Source of the DNA: Annulohypoxylon bovei var. microspora
Lineage: Eukaryota > Ascomycota > Sordariomycetes > Xylariales > Hypoxylaceae
DNA length: 64,000 bases
Assembly: GCA_022836615.1 (NCBI GenBank)
Contig: MU405279.1
Span: 124,001-188,000 of the forward strand
Direction of reading: 5' to 3'
The translations under genes were made by a program, and so were the position numbers. Below, in pieces: positions 33,331 through 44,599 of the stretch. Within the stretch, counting starts at the first letter, position 1. Each line of letters begins with the position of its first letter. The notes below the pieces were generated by a model that searched no databases, had not been told where the DNA came from, and worked only from the letters and a program-made list of their open reading frames with translations.

Positions 33331-34011
33331 ATGGCTTCGAGAGTATTAATCGGCGGAGCCCGAGGCGTCTCCATGGCTACCGCTCCCTTGCGCGCCGCCA
33401 CACGCAGCTTCCACGCGACACCAAGGTCGCTGGTCGACGCGACGGCTACACCCTTGCCAGTTCGCAAGCCTGTGGGCGCTTTCCGTGGAGGGTGAGTTTT
33501 TCGCGCATGTATGCCCTAGGGTTGTGCTAGGCGAGGCTAATTGTGGACTGTGGGCTGTAGGCTCTTCGGCTTCCTCCTCGGATCGACACTTGCGGGTGCT
33601 GGTGTTTACGGCTACGTCTTGTTAGTTCACACCCGATCGTTTCGATAGGCTCTATCCTGCGGTCTTCCGTGCTCTTGCGCGCTAGCTATACCGGAATTGC
33701 GAATGCCTGGTGCATGGATTCGGGCCGGGGTACCCTACGTGTAGGGAGGAAGTGAGCGATTTGCTAACATGGCATTCGACAGGCGAGAATATAAGGCCTC
33801 GAACGAGCTATTGACGGAGGATATCTATGTGCGTTTCTGCATTTGATTATTCCATGTCTCCTGCTGTTCATGATCGCGGTTTCGGGAGCGACACTTTGGC
33901 TGACCTGTGTTATTCGGAAAACAGGCTCTACAGGCTGCTTGCCAACGACTAAACACATACGTTGTACAACTGGAAGAGAAGATGGACGCGGCGGAACGAA
34001 AAAAGAAATAG
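33331..34011 (+). CDS. Small mitochondrial-type single-pass membrane protein with C-terminal coiled coil
   Basis: Four exons (33331-33491, 33561-33620, 33783-33828, 33925-34011) splice in phase to 117 residues. I cannot name the family. The first 45 residues are Arg/Ala/Ser-rich without acidic residues (MASRVLIGGARGVSMATAPL, RAATRSFHATPRSL), a typical mitochondrial presequence. Next comes a glycine-rich membrane segment, GGLFGFLLGSTLAGAGVYGY. The rest, YKASNELLTEDIYALQAACQ then VVQLEEKMDAAERKKK, should form a helix or coiled coil. An inner-membrane protein with a short helical domain is the likely picture. Most of the protein is on short exons, so no long open frame reveals it. Confidence 0.8.
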
Positions 34012-35686
34012 GCGGGCTGGTGGGTCGGTGCGGGTATGAATGAACGGACGGATGGCTGCGATGATGTAGGAATAGGGTACCCTACGTGCATTTCTCGACG
34101 AGCAAGCCGACACGCAAGAGCTGGCACATGAAAAGAACTTGAGATTATTTTTCATTCTGCGAGCAGGGAGTTTAGTGACGGCAAGACTGTACAAAACATG
34201 AGCACGCAAGTAATGGTTTCTGCAGGGCTTTGGAATGATGCATCTCTCTCATGCCGCTCAATTTCTTGATCACGAAGATTGTACATTACAGGTGAAGCTG
34301 CTTCCTTCTCCTAAAAAAGAGAGTACATATTCTTTTTATTGCAATCAGTCGCTTCCTAGGTTTGATCGCACCGGGCCTAAACTTAACCTTGGGCTTCGGG
34401 AGTCCCACTATTGACCGGCCCGGCCCGCTTCCTCGAAAACCGGATTTTGGTTCGACATCTTCGGCTGCAGGACTACTTGAACGATAAATAGGCTCCTTCC
34501 TAGTCACCTCTGAGAGTCCCAGCTTATTAGTAAGAACAATAATTAGGTTAGTATCTGCAGCTCAGGAGTCAGAGTAACTAGGAAGCAGATTTGCGACTTT
34601 TAATATGCCATATATGGTTCTATGACCAGAAAGCTAACATTTGTGTAGATTATTCTATAGGAAGTTTCCCTAATAAACGAAGATAGTACTATGATACCTA
34701 CTATTATCATATAAAAGAAATTGCTCCGTAAACTTCATATTCAGCACAACCTTAGGCCATTATGTCAAAAGTATTGAGCTAGTAGGTAATCAACCTATCG
34801 ATTGGAAAATCATTGAAATTTGAAGATGTTAATAACTACAATGATCGGTATGTACCGTCAAACTTGAATTATGATATCTCGGAATATGGAAGGCTCGCAA
34901 ATTCCTTCCAAGAGGAAGCACATAGCCTACTTATAAATCTCGGATGCTTGTTACTCTGTAGGGATCAGTCAGCTAGTGCTCTAGGCTTTTACAAGAAAGC
35001 AGATTGAGATCTGATTCGTAATTGACCAAATCTGATTGAAATTCGTTCTTCAGCCCTAAGAACACCACCATCTACTGCATCTATCGATTTGTTCGCGTTC
35101 TTTGATGATCGACAGCTTATCTAAGACAGGCCTCCAGAAATACCTACCGAGTGTTATGTATGCTGCAAGGGAGAGAGGAAGGATGGCGCAGCTCCTCGCA
35201 CCTCGACCTATTGATGCTTATGTATATCTTTCTCAAACACGTGCTTGCGCCGTTATATTTATGCGGTAGTCTGTAGGCTCCACTGATTGGCCTGTAATAA
35301 ACTATTTCTGATGTAGGACCGATGAATATTACGGGCTACTCTTTACGACGATCCCTTCACGTGTGGACCACTCCCTGCAAACGGTTACACAGTTAGGTAA
35401 AGCATTTACTTATTTTACATTATTATCGGGTATTGGCAACAGCTATGCCAATCAAGAGCAGGCTATGTCGTCGCCAAGCAGAATCCAAAATCTCACTGTA
35501 CGTCACTTAGCTAAGAGGCTTGAAATTAAACCCACTAGAAAAGCGGAAAAAGGACAAGCGCCACGGATATGCTTAAGCGACCAAGCATCCTTTGACAGAA
35601 CTCGAATAAAACTTGACTAAGGTGGTGTTGGGATCTCGTCTCTTCCTTCAACACCGAGCTATTCCCCCAGATGGCAATGTCTCTCG
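34012..35686. other. Intergenic region, 1.7 kb
   Basis: AT-rich sequence before the lectin-like gene. A 64-codon open frame at 34813-35007 starts at TTG and shows no recognisable motif. No gene could be supported. Confidence 0.4.
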
Positions 35687-37136
35687 ATGGCATCAGCGGA
35701 CTATCCTCATGGTTCCGAACCATACAGCACGCTCGAAGTGCGTAGTGTAGAGGCATCGAACACACAGGTTCTGGAAGGATCAAATAAAGAAGTGGTGTCT
35801 AACCCAGACAACGAGTATCCACAGGTTGTCGACCAACAAACTGCATGGGATGCACCAAAGCCAGAAACCCCTTATGCGGACAAAGAGGCGACAGCCGTTC
35901 AGGGACAGACAGGCCAAGTTGCGAAGCGAACGATATGTGGGCTGTCACCGCGCATCTTCTATATCATTCTAGCTGGAGCGATATTGGTGGTCATTGGGGC
36001 CATCGTCGGAGGCGTCGCTGGAGGATTGGCTAGCAAGAAAAGCACATCGAGCTCATCGAGCTCGGGTTCAACGTCGGGCCAAAACACGACCGCAAACGTA
36101 AACGTCCTTACCGAATCAAAGCTCGCGGCTTCCAACTGGACGGATCCGCAAGGCAACACTCATAGGAGTGTGTTCTTCCAAGACCCATCCAATGCCATCA
36201 TTGCTCGACAATGGGATTCGGAGAACAAGACGTGGACGACGAGGAACGTCAGCCAGTTCATGCAGTCGTCGACATCGGGGCCCATCAACCCTATTCCAGG
36301 AACGTCCCTAGCGAGCGCGTCGTGCGACAGCAAATGGGGTTCTCTATACCAAGTCCTCGTCTGGTTCTCGGAGGTTTCAGGGAGCTCAGAAGTTATCAGC
36401 TGGGTGAACTCGAACAATCCGATTAACAATCCAGATTTCTGGGTATACAACAGTTCAGGCCTTCCAACTTGGAATGGCACTCAGTTAGCGGTCGCCTGGC
36501 AGCGTTGTCCGAAGGATAAATGTGCTGGGTCTTGGACGTTGGCGTACCAGGGGCGAGAGGGTTATATCAGAGTCGCCAACGCAAGCAACTGGGGCAATAA
36601 CACGACCCCGATAGTTAGGACCAATGCCGTTTCTTCCGGAGCAAGTATGGCTCTGATACCAGCGTTGGATGGAACCTACGTTGATGGGATGACTCTAGCC
36701 ACTCAAAGGCGGCCAGGGTCCATGGGTAGATCAACGTTCCTGGGGGATTGGAACTGGAAAGAAGACGGTGAGAATTAGACGAGATCCGCGCTCCATCCAA
36801 CATTGAAGCTAATTGACTCTAGATGGCACAATACTACAAGACGTTGACCCCCTACAAACGCGGCAATTTGCTGCCACGACAATGAATAACTTCACCGAAG
36901 CCCTCTTCGTTACCCTGTCTAACGACGGCAGCATAGCAGGGGCTCGATGGGATGGCAACTCGTATAGTGCCGTCCCAAAGATTACCTTAGCTCAGGGGCA
37001 GTCAACGAATTTCTCTGCCATTGCGATGACGGAGGATGCGATGTTTTACGGAGTATCCGACGATCAGATCTGGGAGTACTCCGTCGACACATCGGACCCA
37101 TCTGCCTTTACACTTGCTAGCAAAGTATACCCTTAA
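35687..37136 (+). CDS. Membrane-anchored fucose-specific-lectin-like protein
   Basis: Two exons (35687-36767 and 36823-37136) give 464 residues. The N-terminal 85 residues are cytosolic and polar. A single membrane span follows (about 89-114, FYIILAGAILVVIGAIVGGV), with no cleavable signal, so it is a type II protein. After a Ser-rich linker comes a domain of about 330 residues with several N-glycosylation sites and repeated blade-like units (GNTHRSVFFQDPSNAI, LYQVLVWFSEVSGS, LAVAWQRCPKDKCAGSW, ALFVTLSNDGSIAGARWDG). This resembles the beta-propeller of the fungal fucose-specific lectin family, and the membrane-anchored form is common in filamentous fungi. Sugar binding is not proven. An overlapping upstream ATG (35671) opens a 24-codon uORF. 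Confidence 0.8.
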
Positions 37137-37562
37137 TAAATAAACCGCAATTGAAACAACCCGTCGTGGTAGTTAACAAACAATCCAAACTAAGGAATTC
37201 TTTTTAGCAAAGTATCTTTGCCCTTAGTTTACGAAGGGTTACGCGAGGCCACCCGAACGGATGGCCTCGCGTTTTAATTTTATATTAATACTTTTTTTAT
37301 ATATATACTTTAAACCCATTATTAACCATAAATTAACAAAAATTTGTTACTTAAAACGCCCCGTAATGGGGTAATGATGTTAGGATATTTTCTAAGTGTA
37401 AAGAAACCCACCCGGTAGCTTAACTTATCAGCTATCCCACACGTGTCCACTTTGACCCCATGCGAAGTTACATGTAGGCTGCGCTTACAGCGTACTTAGA
37501 TGAACTAGTACCTGTGCATGACATGGGAAGTGAGAACAAGGGCAAGGATTCTTTTGGCCATC
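37137..37562. other. AT-rich intergenic region with hairpins
   Basis: A strongly AT-rich stretch (37270-37360) follows a GC-rich perfect inverted repeat at 37241-37272, described separately. A smaller CCCC/GGGG hairpin lies at 37359-37371. No protein gene was seen. Confidence 0.5.
37241..37272. repeat. GC-rich perfect inverted repeat (11 bp stem, 10 base loop)
   Basis: ACGCGAGGCCA (37241-37251) and TGGCCTCGCGT (37262-37272) are exact inverse complements around the loop CCCGAACGGA, which itself contains the palindrome CCGAACGG. A second stem, CCCTT/AAGGG, lies just before it (37221-37238), and a T-rich tract follows on the plus strand. It lies about 100 bp past the lectin stop codon. It might be an RNA structure, an element terminus or a protein-binding palindrome. 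Confidence 0.85.
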
Positions 37563-38306
37563 TTAGCCACCCGAATTTCGGAATTGTTGTTTGCAATATT
37601 TTGTCATATGTCGTCGCAAATTATCGCCGCGTTTCCCAAACCACTCTTTGCACTGGGGGCATTGGACCCGCTGTCGCTGATGTATCGTTTGAATGTGACG
37701 ACGCAGCTCTTTTGACCCAGACAATTGTTTGTCGCAATGTGTACAGATATTCTTGTGACGTCGATTATGTACATTCTGCTGTCCTGGCAGCGAGGGGGGC
37801 AACCCCCTACTCGGATCGACATAATTAGATGACGACGGCAGATCTGGATTCAGGTCAATGTTCCGACCTAGGTCCGAGTTATATTGCTCAAGGTGGCTGT
37901 ATTCGAGCTCCCTGGGTCGCTCAGGTTGTAGAATAGGCTTAGTATCACCGAGGATGCTACTGAGATTATCTGCCAACTAGTTCGACAAAGGGAAATGGCT
38001 AGGCATAGGCATGCCGACCCAATCCGCCTCCCTCTCTCCATCGGCCCCTTTCTCAGTTGCTTGCGAAGAAGCACCTAAGGCAGCGCTCTCAACAGCTCCC
38101 CCTGAACTGTTTCCTCCCCAGCAATCGAGATCGTTGAAAGCTCCGGGAAATCTGTTGACGCCGGGAAACCCTTCCAGCCCAGTAAAAGGGTTCTCGAGAC
38201 CAACCTCCAACAGAGTACCGTCGAAGTCATTTCTTATTGTCTGACTACTGTTGCATCGTGTCGAAATAGGTGGTGAGGGAGGACTATCTTGGTCCTCCCT
38301 CGGGAG
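37563..38306 (-). pseudogene. C2H2 zinc-finger protein gene interrupted by an in-frame stop (or unresolved intron)
   Basis: The 3' part codes for two zinc fingers near the C-terminus: ICTHCDKQLSGSKELRRH..H (C2H2) and CPQCKEWFGKRGDNLRRH..C (C2HC). Reading upstream, the same frame stays open to 38306 except for a single TAG at 37977-37979. The upstream part (EVGLENPFTGLEGFPGVNRF, DLDCWGGNSSGG) has the acidic/Gly/Ser composition of a transcription-factor N-terminus. Either the gene is broken, the stop is read through, or a short intron removes it. One candidate is the 42 bp GT...AG segment ending at 37977, phase 0 on both sides but with a weak donor. No good ATG is visible in the upstream frame, so a first exon may be missing from this model. 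Confidence 0.5.
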
Positions 38307-39659
38307 TCACTATATATTGTTGACAATCAACAAGATACGACCTGGCTATATCATATACGATTAGTTGTATCACCGAATGAACCATCTTATCAAGAAAACT
38401 CACCCTTGTGGAAAGCCACGAATCACTCCTTGATGCCTCCCTTTGAGATGATTGAATGGTAAAAAGGAAGATGCAACGGCTAAGAATGGTCGGAGATTTT
38501 ATATAATGTGTAGAAGATAGTGTAAGGCTCTGAGGCCGGATGGAGATTTGGCCGGTCCAATAGATTAGGCCGGTCCAACAGGTTACGGTTGCTTGTGACA
38601 GGTTTGGAGATGCAAGGGTGACCAATCGTCATGTTTATCAGCCCGATGAGGCGCGTGAGGCCGGGCGGAACTGACTGTCAATCCCGAATCTATTAACCTA
38701 AGGTAATAGAAGCAAGATACATTTCGAGTTACAAAGCTGCATAATATAAATGTAACATAAATCCACTCGAAACTCTTGGTGAGGGTGGGTGACACGACAG
38801 TTTACTATCGCTGACAGCATTGGTTTATGATTGGCTAGTAGCTATATCCCTCTTTCTCATTGGCTCTTTAACATTTATAGGTCATGTAAGTTGATCTTGA
38901 TACTAGGTAGGTACCTACTCAATGAAGTATATTATGATAACAAAGAATATCCCAGGACACCTATTATATGGCCCTTTAACGAAAGGCCTATAGCTAATCC
39001 AAAGAAAATGCCTTCTTCATAAGAATAGGGGTGATGCCAGAAACATGTTTTAGAACTCAGCAATTTTTTCGTATAGAGCTGCTGAGATGTCGTTTTTAAA
39101 GGATTATTAGAGTACTAGAAGCTACAGCTAGTGCTGACGAGCTTCATAAAGATAGGCTGACACTTGGTCGGTTAATATATCAGTTTTCAGATGATAGATC
39201 AGAATCCCCCAAAGTTGCCGCGCCGTGCCGTGGCAGCCCTCCATCAGATAACGCCATTGTGCATTCAATCCAATAAACGACGTCAAATTCATTCGGTTTA
39301 CGGTAATTATGGACTCTCTTTTCCAGCTGAACTACTAGAAAACACCAAAGACTACATATGTAATGTAACATTAGGGTCTCATCGCCGGGCTATCCCCTCA
39401 AGTAACTATCGTCGATTACGACATTATGCGAGTGCTAAGATTACGCCGGTTACATCTTTAAGTGACAGATTGGGGACATTGCATAGTACCTACCTAAGAA
39501 GTGATAACTAATATATAATAATGACCAACAAACTATTGTCTAGTTGCGTGGCAACTACATTTCAAATATTCTCTTTTGCTACACATAAACAACTTTCGTT
39601 GAACAAGATAATACCTATACACATCTTCTTCGTATAGGGGAGTTGCATAAATATAAACG
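38307..39659. other. Intergenic region before the P450 gene
   Basis: 1.35 kb. Open frames (e.g. 106 codons at 39191-39511) show no family features. AT-rich with a few TAGGTA motifs. The stretch should hold the P450 promoter. Confidence 0.4.
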
Positions 39660-41501
39660 ATGTTCACTGAGTTGATTCGGGCTAGCACCTTGCCATTATT
39701 CTTGGTGGTATGGTTCATCCTCCAATCGATCGAGTCACAGCTAATTAAGACTTATAGCTTGTCAGTCTCTGGGTATTTCGGATTGTCTATAATCTCTATT
39801 TCCATCCACTGTCCAAGATTCCAGGCCCCTGGATAGCCGCTATAAGCGATGTGCGTTTCCAAACCAATCTCTAAGAGATTATTTACTGATGGACAACAGG
39901 TCCCATACTGTTGGTGGCTCCTCGGGGGTCGTCAGCCCTACAAGATGGTTGAGTTGCATAATAAATATGGTCGGTTTATTTTACCTACACAAATTCGGTA
40001 AAGCTGACTTAAAGGAGGTCCCTCCGTCCGTGTTGCTCCGAATGATGTCTCCTTCAATACCGCACAGGCCTGGAAGGATATCTATGCCCATAGGTCTGGC
40101 CGTCAAATATTCATAAAGGGGAAATTCTACGATGCCGCCACTTTCGCGGAAGCCGGATTCGATCAGGGACTCTCGACAATTGTTAGCGAAAGAAGACCCG
40201 AGGTCCATAAGCAGATGAAAGGTTATTTAGCTAGTGCCTTTTCCGAGCGCGCCATTACAGAACAAGAGGAACTTGTCGCTGCCTCGGTCGATAAGTTAAT
40301 TCGGTTGGTTGGCATCAGGGGTTCTAGGGAAGAAGGAGTCGACATAGGGCCGATGTTTGAAGCAATGACGTTTGACGTCACCGGCGATCTGGCGTTCGGA
40401 GAGCCGTTCGGCGCTCTAGATATGGGTTAGTTTTGAGACGCTTATGAAATGTGCTCTGCTAATCAATACTTAAATGCGGTGTAGAGACGAGACATCCCTG
40501 GATCTCCGTTGCCGTCGGTACACTTATGATGGCTGTTCTCGTGGACGCTCTCAACCATTACCCTAGCCTTGCGAAGGTTTTCGTTATACTCCTAAATAAA
40601 AGGTTTAAGAAGGTAGTAGAAGACGTAAGGACGAATGAGAGGTTTGTTCACGACAGGGTAAAGAGGCAAGTAGATCAAAATAGCTACCTAGGTATCGATT
40701 CGTTGTTGCTAATGTCGACAAGGCGGATAGAGACGAAGACAGATCGCAAAGACTTCTTAACCAAGATCATTCAGGATCGAGACCCTAATATCGTATCAGA
40801 TAGGCAGATTGCTGCCCACTCCTCGGACATAGTGATCGCAGGAAGTGATACTACTGCTGCTGCTCTAAACGCTATAACTTACTTCTTACTTAAAAATCCA
40901 TCTTCTCTGGCAAAGTTGACGGCTGAAGTCCGAGACACGTTCGAGCAATATTCAAATATTACATATTCCTCCACGGTTAAAATGAAATATCTCCGCGCGG
41001 TCATCTTGGAAGGGTTACGTGTTTTCCCTCCGGTACCGTTCCCTCTACCTCGTGAAGTGCCTAGTGGTGGAGAGACAGTTGATAACCAGTTTATTCCCGG
41101 GGGAGTACGTATTGCCATATGAAGTTCCCATGAACGAAATCTAGAGAAAGTAGCTGATCCTTTCATCGCAGGTTACTGTGTCTACGAACCCTCTTGCAGC
41201 TTCTATGTGCTCGGAAAATTTCCATGACCCGTGGTCATTTAAGCCAGAAAGATGGATCGATACCGACAATAACGATATTGGCGACAGTAGTCAACCATTC
41301 TCACTTGGCCCAAGAGTATGTATCGGTCGAAACTTGGCGTGGTTAGAATTGCACACGGCTATTGCTAAGTTGCTCTGGGTTTATGATTTGCAACTAGTCG
41401 ACCCAACCCTTGACTGGCATAAAGAGGTTCGAATGGTCTCTTTGTGGAAGATGCCAAAACTGATGATTCGTGCTAAGAACCGAGGGGTTGAGATTGCGTG
41501 A
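39660..41501 (+). CDS. Cytochrome P450 monooxygenase (CYP65-like)
   Basis: Six exons (39660-39707, 39758-39850, 39900-39969, 40018-40425, 40485-41104, 41172-41501) splice in phase to 522 residues. A short N-terminal hydrophobic anchor (LPLFLVLVSLWVFRIVYNLY) precedes the hinge FHPLSKIPGPWIAAIS. Other P450 marks are HNKYGPSVRVAPNDVSF, the I-helix oxygen-binding motif AGSDTT (about 325-330), the K-helix EGLR (382-385), FKPERW, and the haem loop FSLGPRVCIG with Cys at 463. The N-terminal third matches fungal P450s related to isotrichodermin C-15 hydroxylase (CYP65 group). ER-bound, using a P450 reductase. The first three exons are tiny, and intron donors such as GTCGGT are weak, so automated models may be wrong here. 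Substrate unknown. Confidence 0.92.
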
Positions 41502-41782
41502 GTACAAATCCTTTCTCACTAAGAAGAGGATGTGTAAGCTCGTTGACAACACCAATCTGCCCAAAGAAAACTTCTGCCTTATAACTTCAGTTTAGTCAAG
41601 AACACTGGGTTAGTGATAGGGGACATCTAGGTATAGATGTAGAGTCTTGTAAACAGAAAAAATGTAATTACTATTAAGGAGTAATTCATTGTTATAGCTA
41701 CGCATTGTGAACCCTTGGCTCCTTTCCATATTGACACTAAATTGGAACACTACTCGAATTTACATAGTACCTACCTACGCTC

Positions 41783-42970
41783 TCACCGTCCACTCAACTT
41801 CTCGCCTATAGCACACCTCTCCTCCAACAGCTCGTTAAACCACCTCGCCCTCTGATAAATCGGCCCATGTCCCAACCCCTCAGCAATCACCGCCTTTCCC
41901 GGCATCAAGTACTGTATCAACGTCCTGCCATGACTCACAGGAATCATCCCATCGGCCGTCCCGTGCAGGACCATGATCCGGCCCCTGCCCACGCGATCCG
42001 CCAGGTCCCTCAGCTGCTCGGGGCTCTTGCAGTGGAACCCGGCGGCCACCGCCTGCAGCAGGAACCCGTTCCTGCTGCGCGCGGTACGGATCTCCTGTGC
42101 CGCGAACCGCGCGTAGTTGCTCTCGAACCTCTTGTACCCGCCGGCCGGCACCTCGCACCGCGGCGTGTTCGCGTCGGGCAGCTCAATCACGTCAGGGGCT
42201 TCCAGCCACTCCTGCGGGAAACAGCCGCGCGCCGTCGACCGGATCTCGCTCTCCAGGCTCCTCGGCAGCAGGGCCCCGAGCCGGCCCGTCATCTCCGCGA
42301 CCGAGCCGCTCTTCTCCAGGTGCGCCGCCGTGCAGTGCAGGTTTAGGCTGGCGATGCGCTGCGGGACGAGCACCGCGACCTCTTGTGCGATCATGCCGCC
42401 CACTATGATGTCCATGTCAACGACTATCGCCTACGGGGGTAGAAATTAGGTACTTAGGTGGGCTGTGACTTTAAGAAAAAGGGGGGGAAGGGAGAAGGGA
42501 AAAGGGGTTAGACTTACTGCTACCACCCGAGATGTGGAGCTGGCGTTCGACGGTCCAGCCGAGGTGGTCCAGCACCTCGACGAGGTCGCGCGCCATCTCC
42601 GATGTACTGTACCTTAGCACTGGCTTGTCGGAGGCACCCGCGCCGCGGTTGTCGAAGACGAGCACGGAGTAGCGGTCCCCGCGCTCGTGGCCGAAGTACA
42701 GCGTCTGCGGCTGCCAGTCGGTCTTGACCAGACCGATGCCGCCTATAAACTATGTCTGTGAGAGCTAATACTAGGCATTCAGTTGGAAAAGATGGAAGCT
42801 CTTACGATGAGTTTGATGGGCCCCTCGCCGTGAACCTCCCAGCTAATGTTTAGGGGACCTCCTCGCCCAGCGGCGACGGGGAGGAGACCGCTTTGGTGCG
42901 GTTGGAGCTTCCAGATTGCGGTTGGGAATGCTGGGCTCTTGGATACTTCTTCTACTGATGGGAAAGCCAT
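41783..42970 (-). CDS. Alpha/beta-fold hydrolase
   Basis: Three exons (42970-42806, 42749-42518, 42402-41783) give 338 residues. The fold marks are the oxyanion strand FIGGIGLVKTDWQPQT, the strand VLVFDNRGAGASDKP, the nucleophile elbow GGSMGG (Ser at about 132, created across the second splice junction), the acid VLHGTADGMIPVSHG (Asp about 283) and the base GLGHGP (His about 311). This is the broad family of small esterases, thioesterases and haloperoxidase-like hydrolases; the substrate cannot be told. It converges on the P450 with 281 bp between stop codons. Its codons are much GC-richer than those of the P450. Confidence 0.88.
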
Positions 42971-44599
42971 TCTTGTCTGTATTATTCAATATTCTTATCA
43001 CATTTAAGTTTCGATGGTATAATAGAGATGCATGTACTGAGATGATTCTGAATGAAAGTGTCATGAAAGAATTATTCACACTAATATTGATGAACCGATA
43101 GTGTCTTCTAGGTTGTGAAACTGTAAGCTTGATGAAATTATTCGTATAAAGCCTTTTCAGCTGACTGCCCAGGTGTTATAATCAGATCAGCCCTAAGTTC
43201 ACTGCCCATAGTTTTATAAGGCCGCCTAGTCTGGGGTACTGGGACTTTGCGGAAGAGGCCGAAGAAACATGTGTTGCCATGGTGTAAAACTTGGCCCTTC
43301 GTATTCGATCACTAGACATTAATATAAAGCTGAAAAAGGGACTTGAACAATGACTAGGTACTAGATAGGTATTGTACGAACTAGTATTGTTTACTAATCA
43401 ACTTCCACTGAATGGACGATATACTCTCGCCGAACAAGAAAAAAGAGCCGCATTGAAGTAGCCTTTTTAGTGGTCTTTCTTGTTTTAGTAGTAGCTCATG
43501 ATTGTTCTTGGACTACCATACAATTTCGAATTGATGACCGTGATGACTCATAGGCGCTGGGTCCAAATCCAATGATGCCCAGGACAATTAGGACAATTGT
43601 GATCGTTTATACCTTATTATATACCAGGTAGATAAATGATATGAAATGACGTGTCAACAATTTGACGATAATAACATATTAAAAGTAAATCTAGGTAAGA
43701 GGGCAAGTATAAGAGATAAGCACATTAGCACACATCCTATCAAGACTTGCTAGTGAGCGAGCGAATGCTGACTTGGAGCCTTCAGCTCTTGATGGCCGAA
43801 TTATATCGACAACATTGTGGCATTATTCTATAAGAAGGATGAGTTATTATTTGTTTTCGACGTGTGGCAACTTTGAATACCTGTAAGTCATAAGACTAGG
43901 ACACGTTACTCTGGCCAGATCCCGAATTAACTAACCTATAGCGATATCAAGCCTTCAGCCGCTCATCTCGGGCTTACCTAATTAAAGATCTGACCTTGAT
44001 ATGTAGCGAACGAAGAGCTTCGAACCCCACCTTAGCTGCTTAGGTAGGTAGCTCAGCTCCTAACCCTAACGCTTACTAGACCTAGCCCTAGTCCGTAAGG
44101 CTTGACACCTCTATGTACACTCTTGCTCATGGGAGTCGGACCCCGGAAAATAGAGAGACATTGGGCGGTAGCGAATGAATATAATATTATCGAGCCTAAC
44201 TCACAGGTGACACGTATTTGCTGCCAGGAACCTGCATAAAGTGACTCAAACCAGACTCGATAAACGCGGAGAGGGACGTCCAATATTTAGCCGCAGGGAT
44301 GACTCGTGAAAGAATCCTGCGAGAAGGTCCGGCTCTCCTTAACCGGAGCCCGGGCTGTAAGCTTACTTTTTGTGATTCAGATGCATCGTCGCGCCTAGTC
44401 AATATTAAAATTAGGAGAACGCCAATCACTCAGTAAGTGTACAAATATCAATATGCTATATTCCATAGGTAAGACCTATCGCGTAATCTGACGCGAGGGT
44501 AGGGGTATCTCAGGTAAAAGGGTGCGAGGCCCAATAGGCGTGGCGCTCATTCTTAGCCGGCCGCCCATATTATAGACGTGTCTGCTTTCATTAAGAGAA
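42971..44599. other. Intergenic region, 1.6 kb
   Basis: No gene supported. AT-rich in the first half. A short telomere-like CTAACCCTAAC stretch lies at about 44059-44070. The hydrolase promoter should be in the first few hundred bases. Confidence 0.4.

Noticed and set aside
34813..35007. 64-codon open frame that looks mildly helical
   Set aside because: Starts at TTG rather than ATG and has no recognisable motif; isolated in AT-rich DNA.
39191..39511. 106-codon plus-strand open frame upstream of the P450
   Set aside because: No family features, no matching splice signals to extend it, and an equally open minus-strand frame overlaps it.
43985..44060. tRNA-like B-box (GGTTCGAAGC on the minus strand)
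   Set aside because: No A-box or acceptor-stem pairing at the right distance; no cloverleaf could be drawn.
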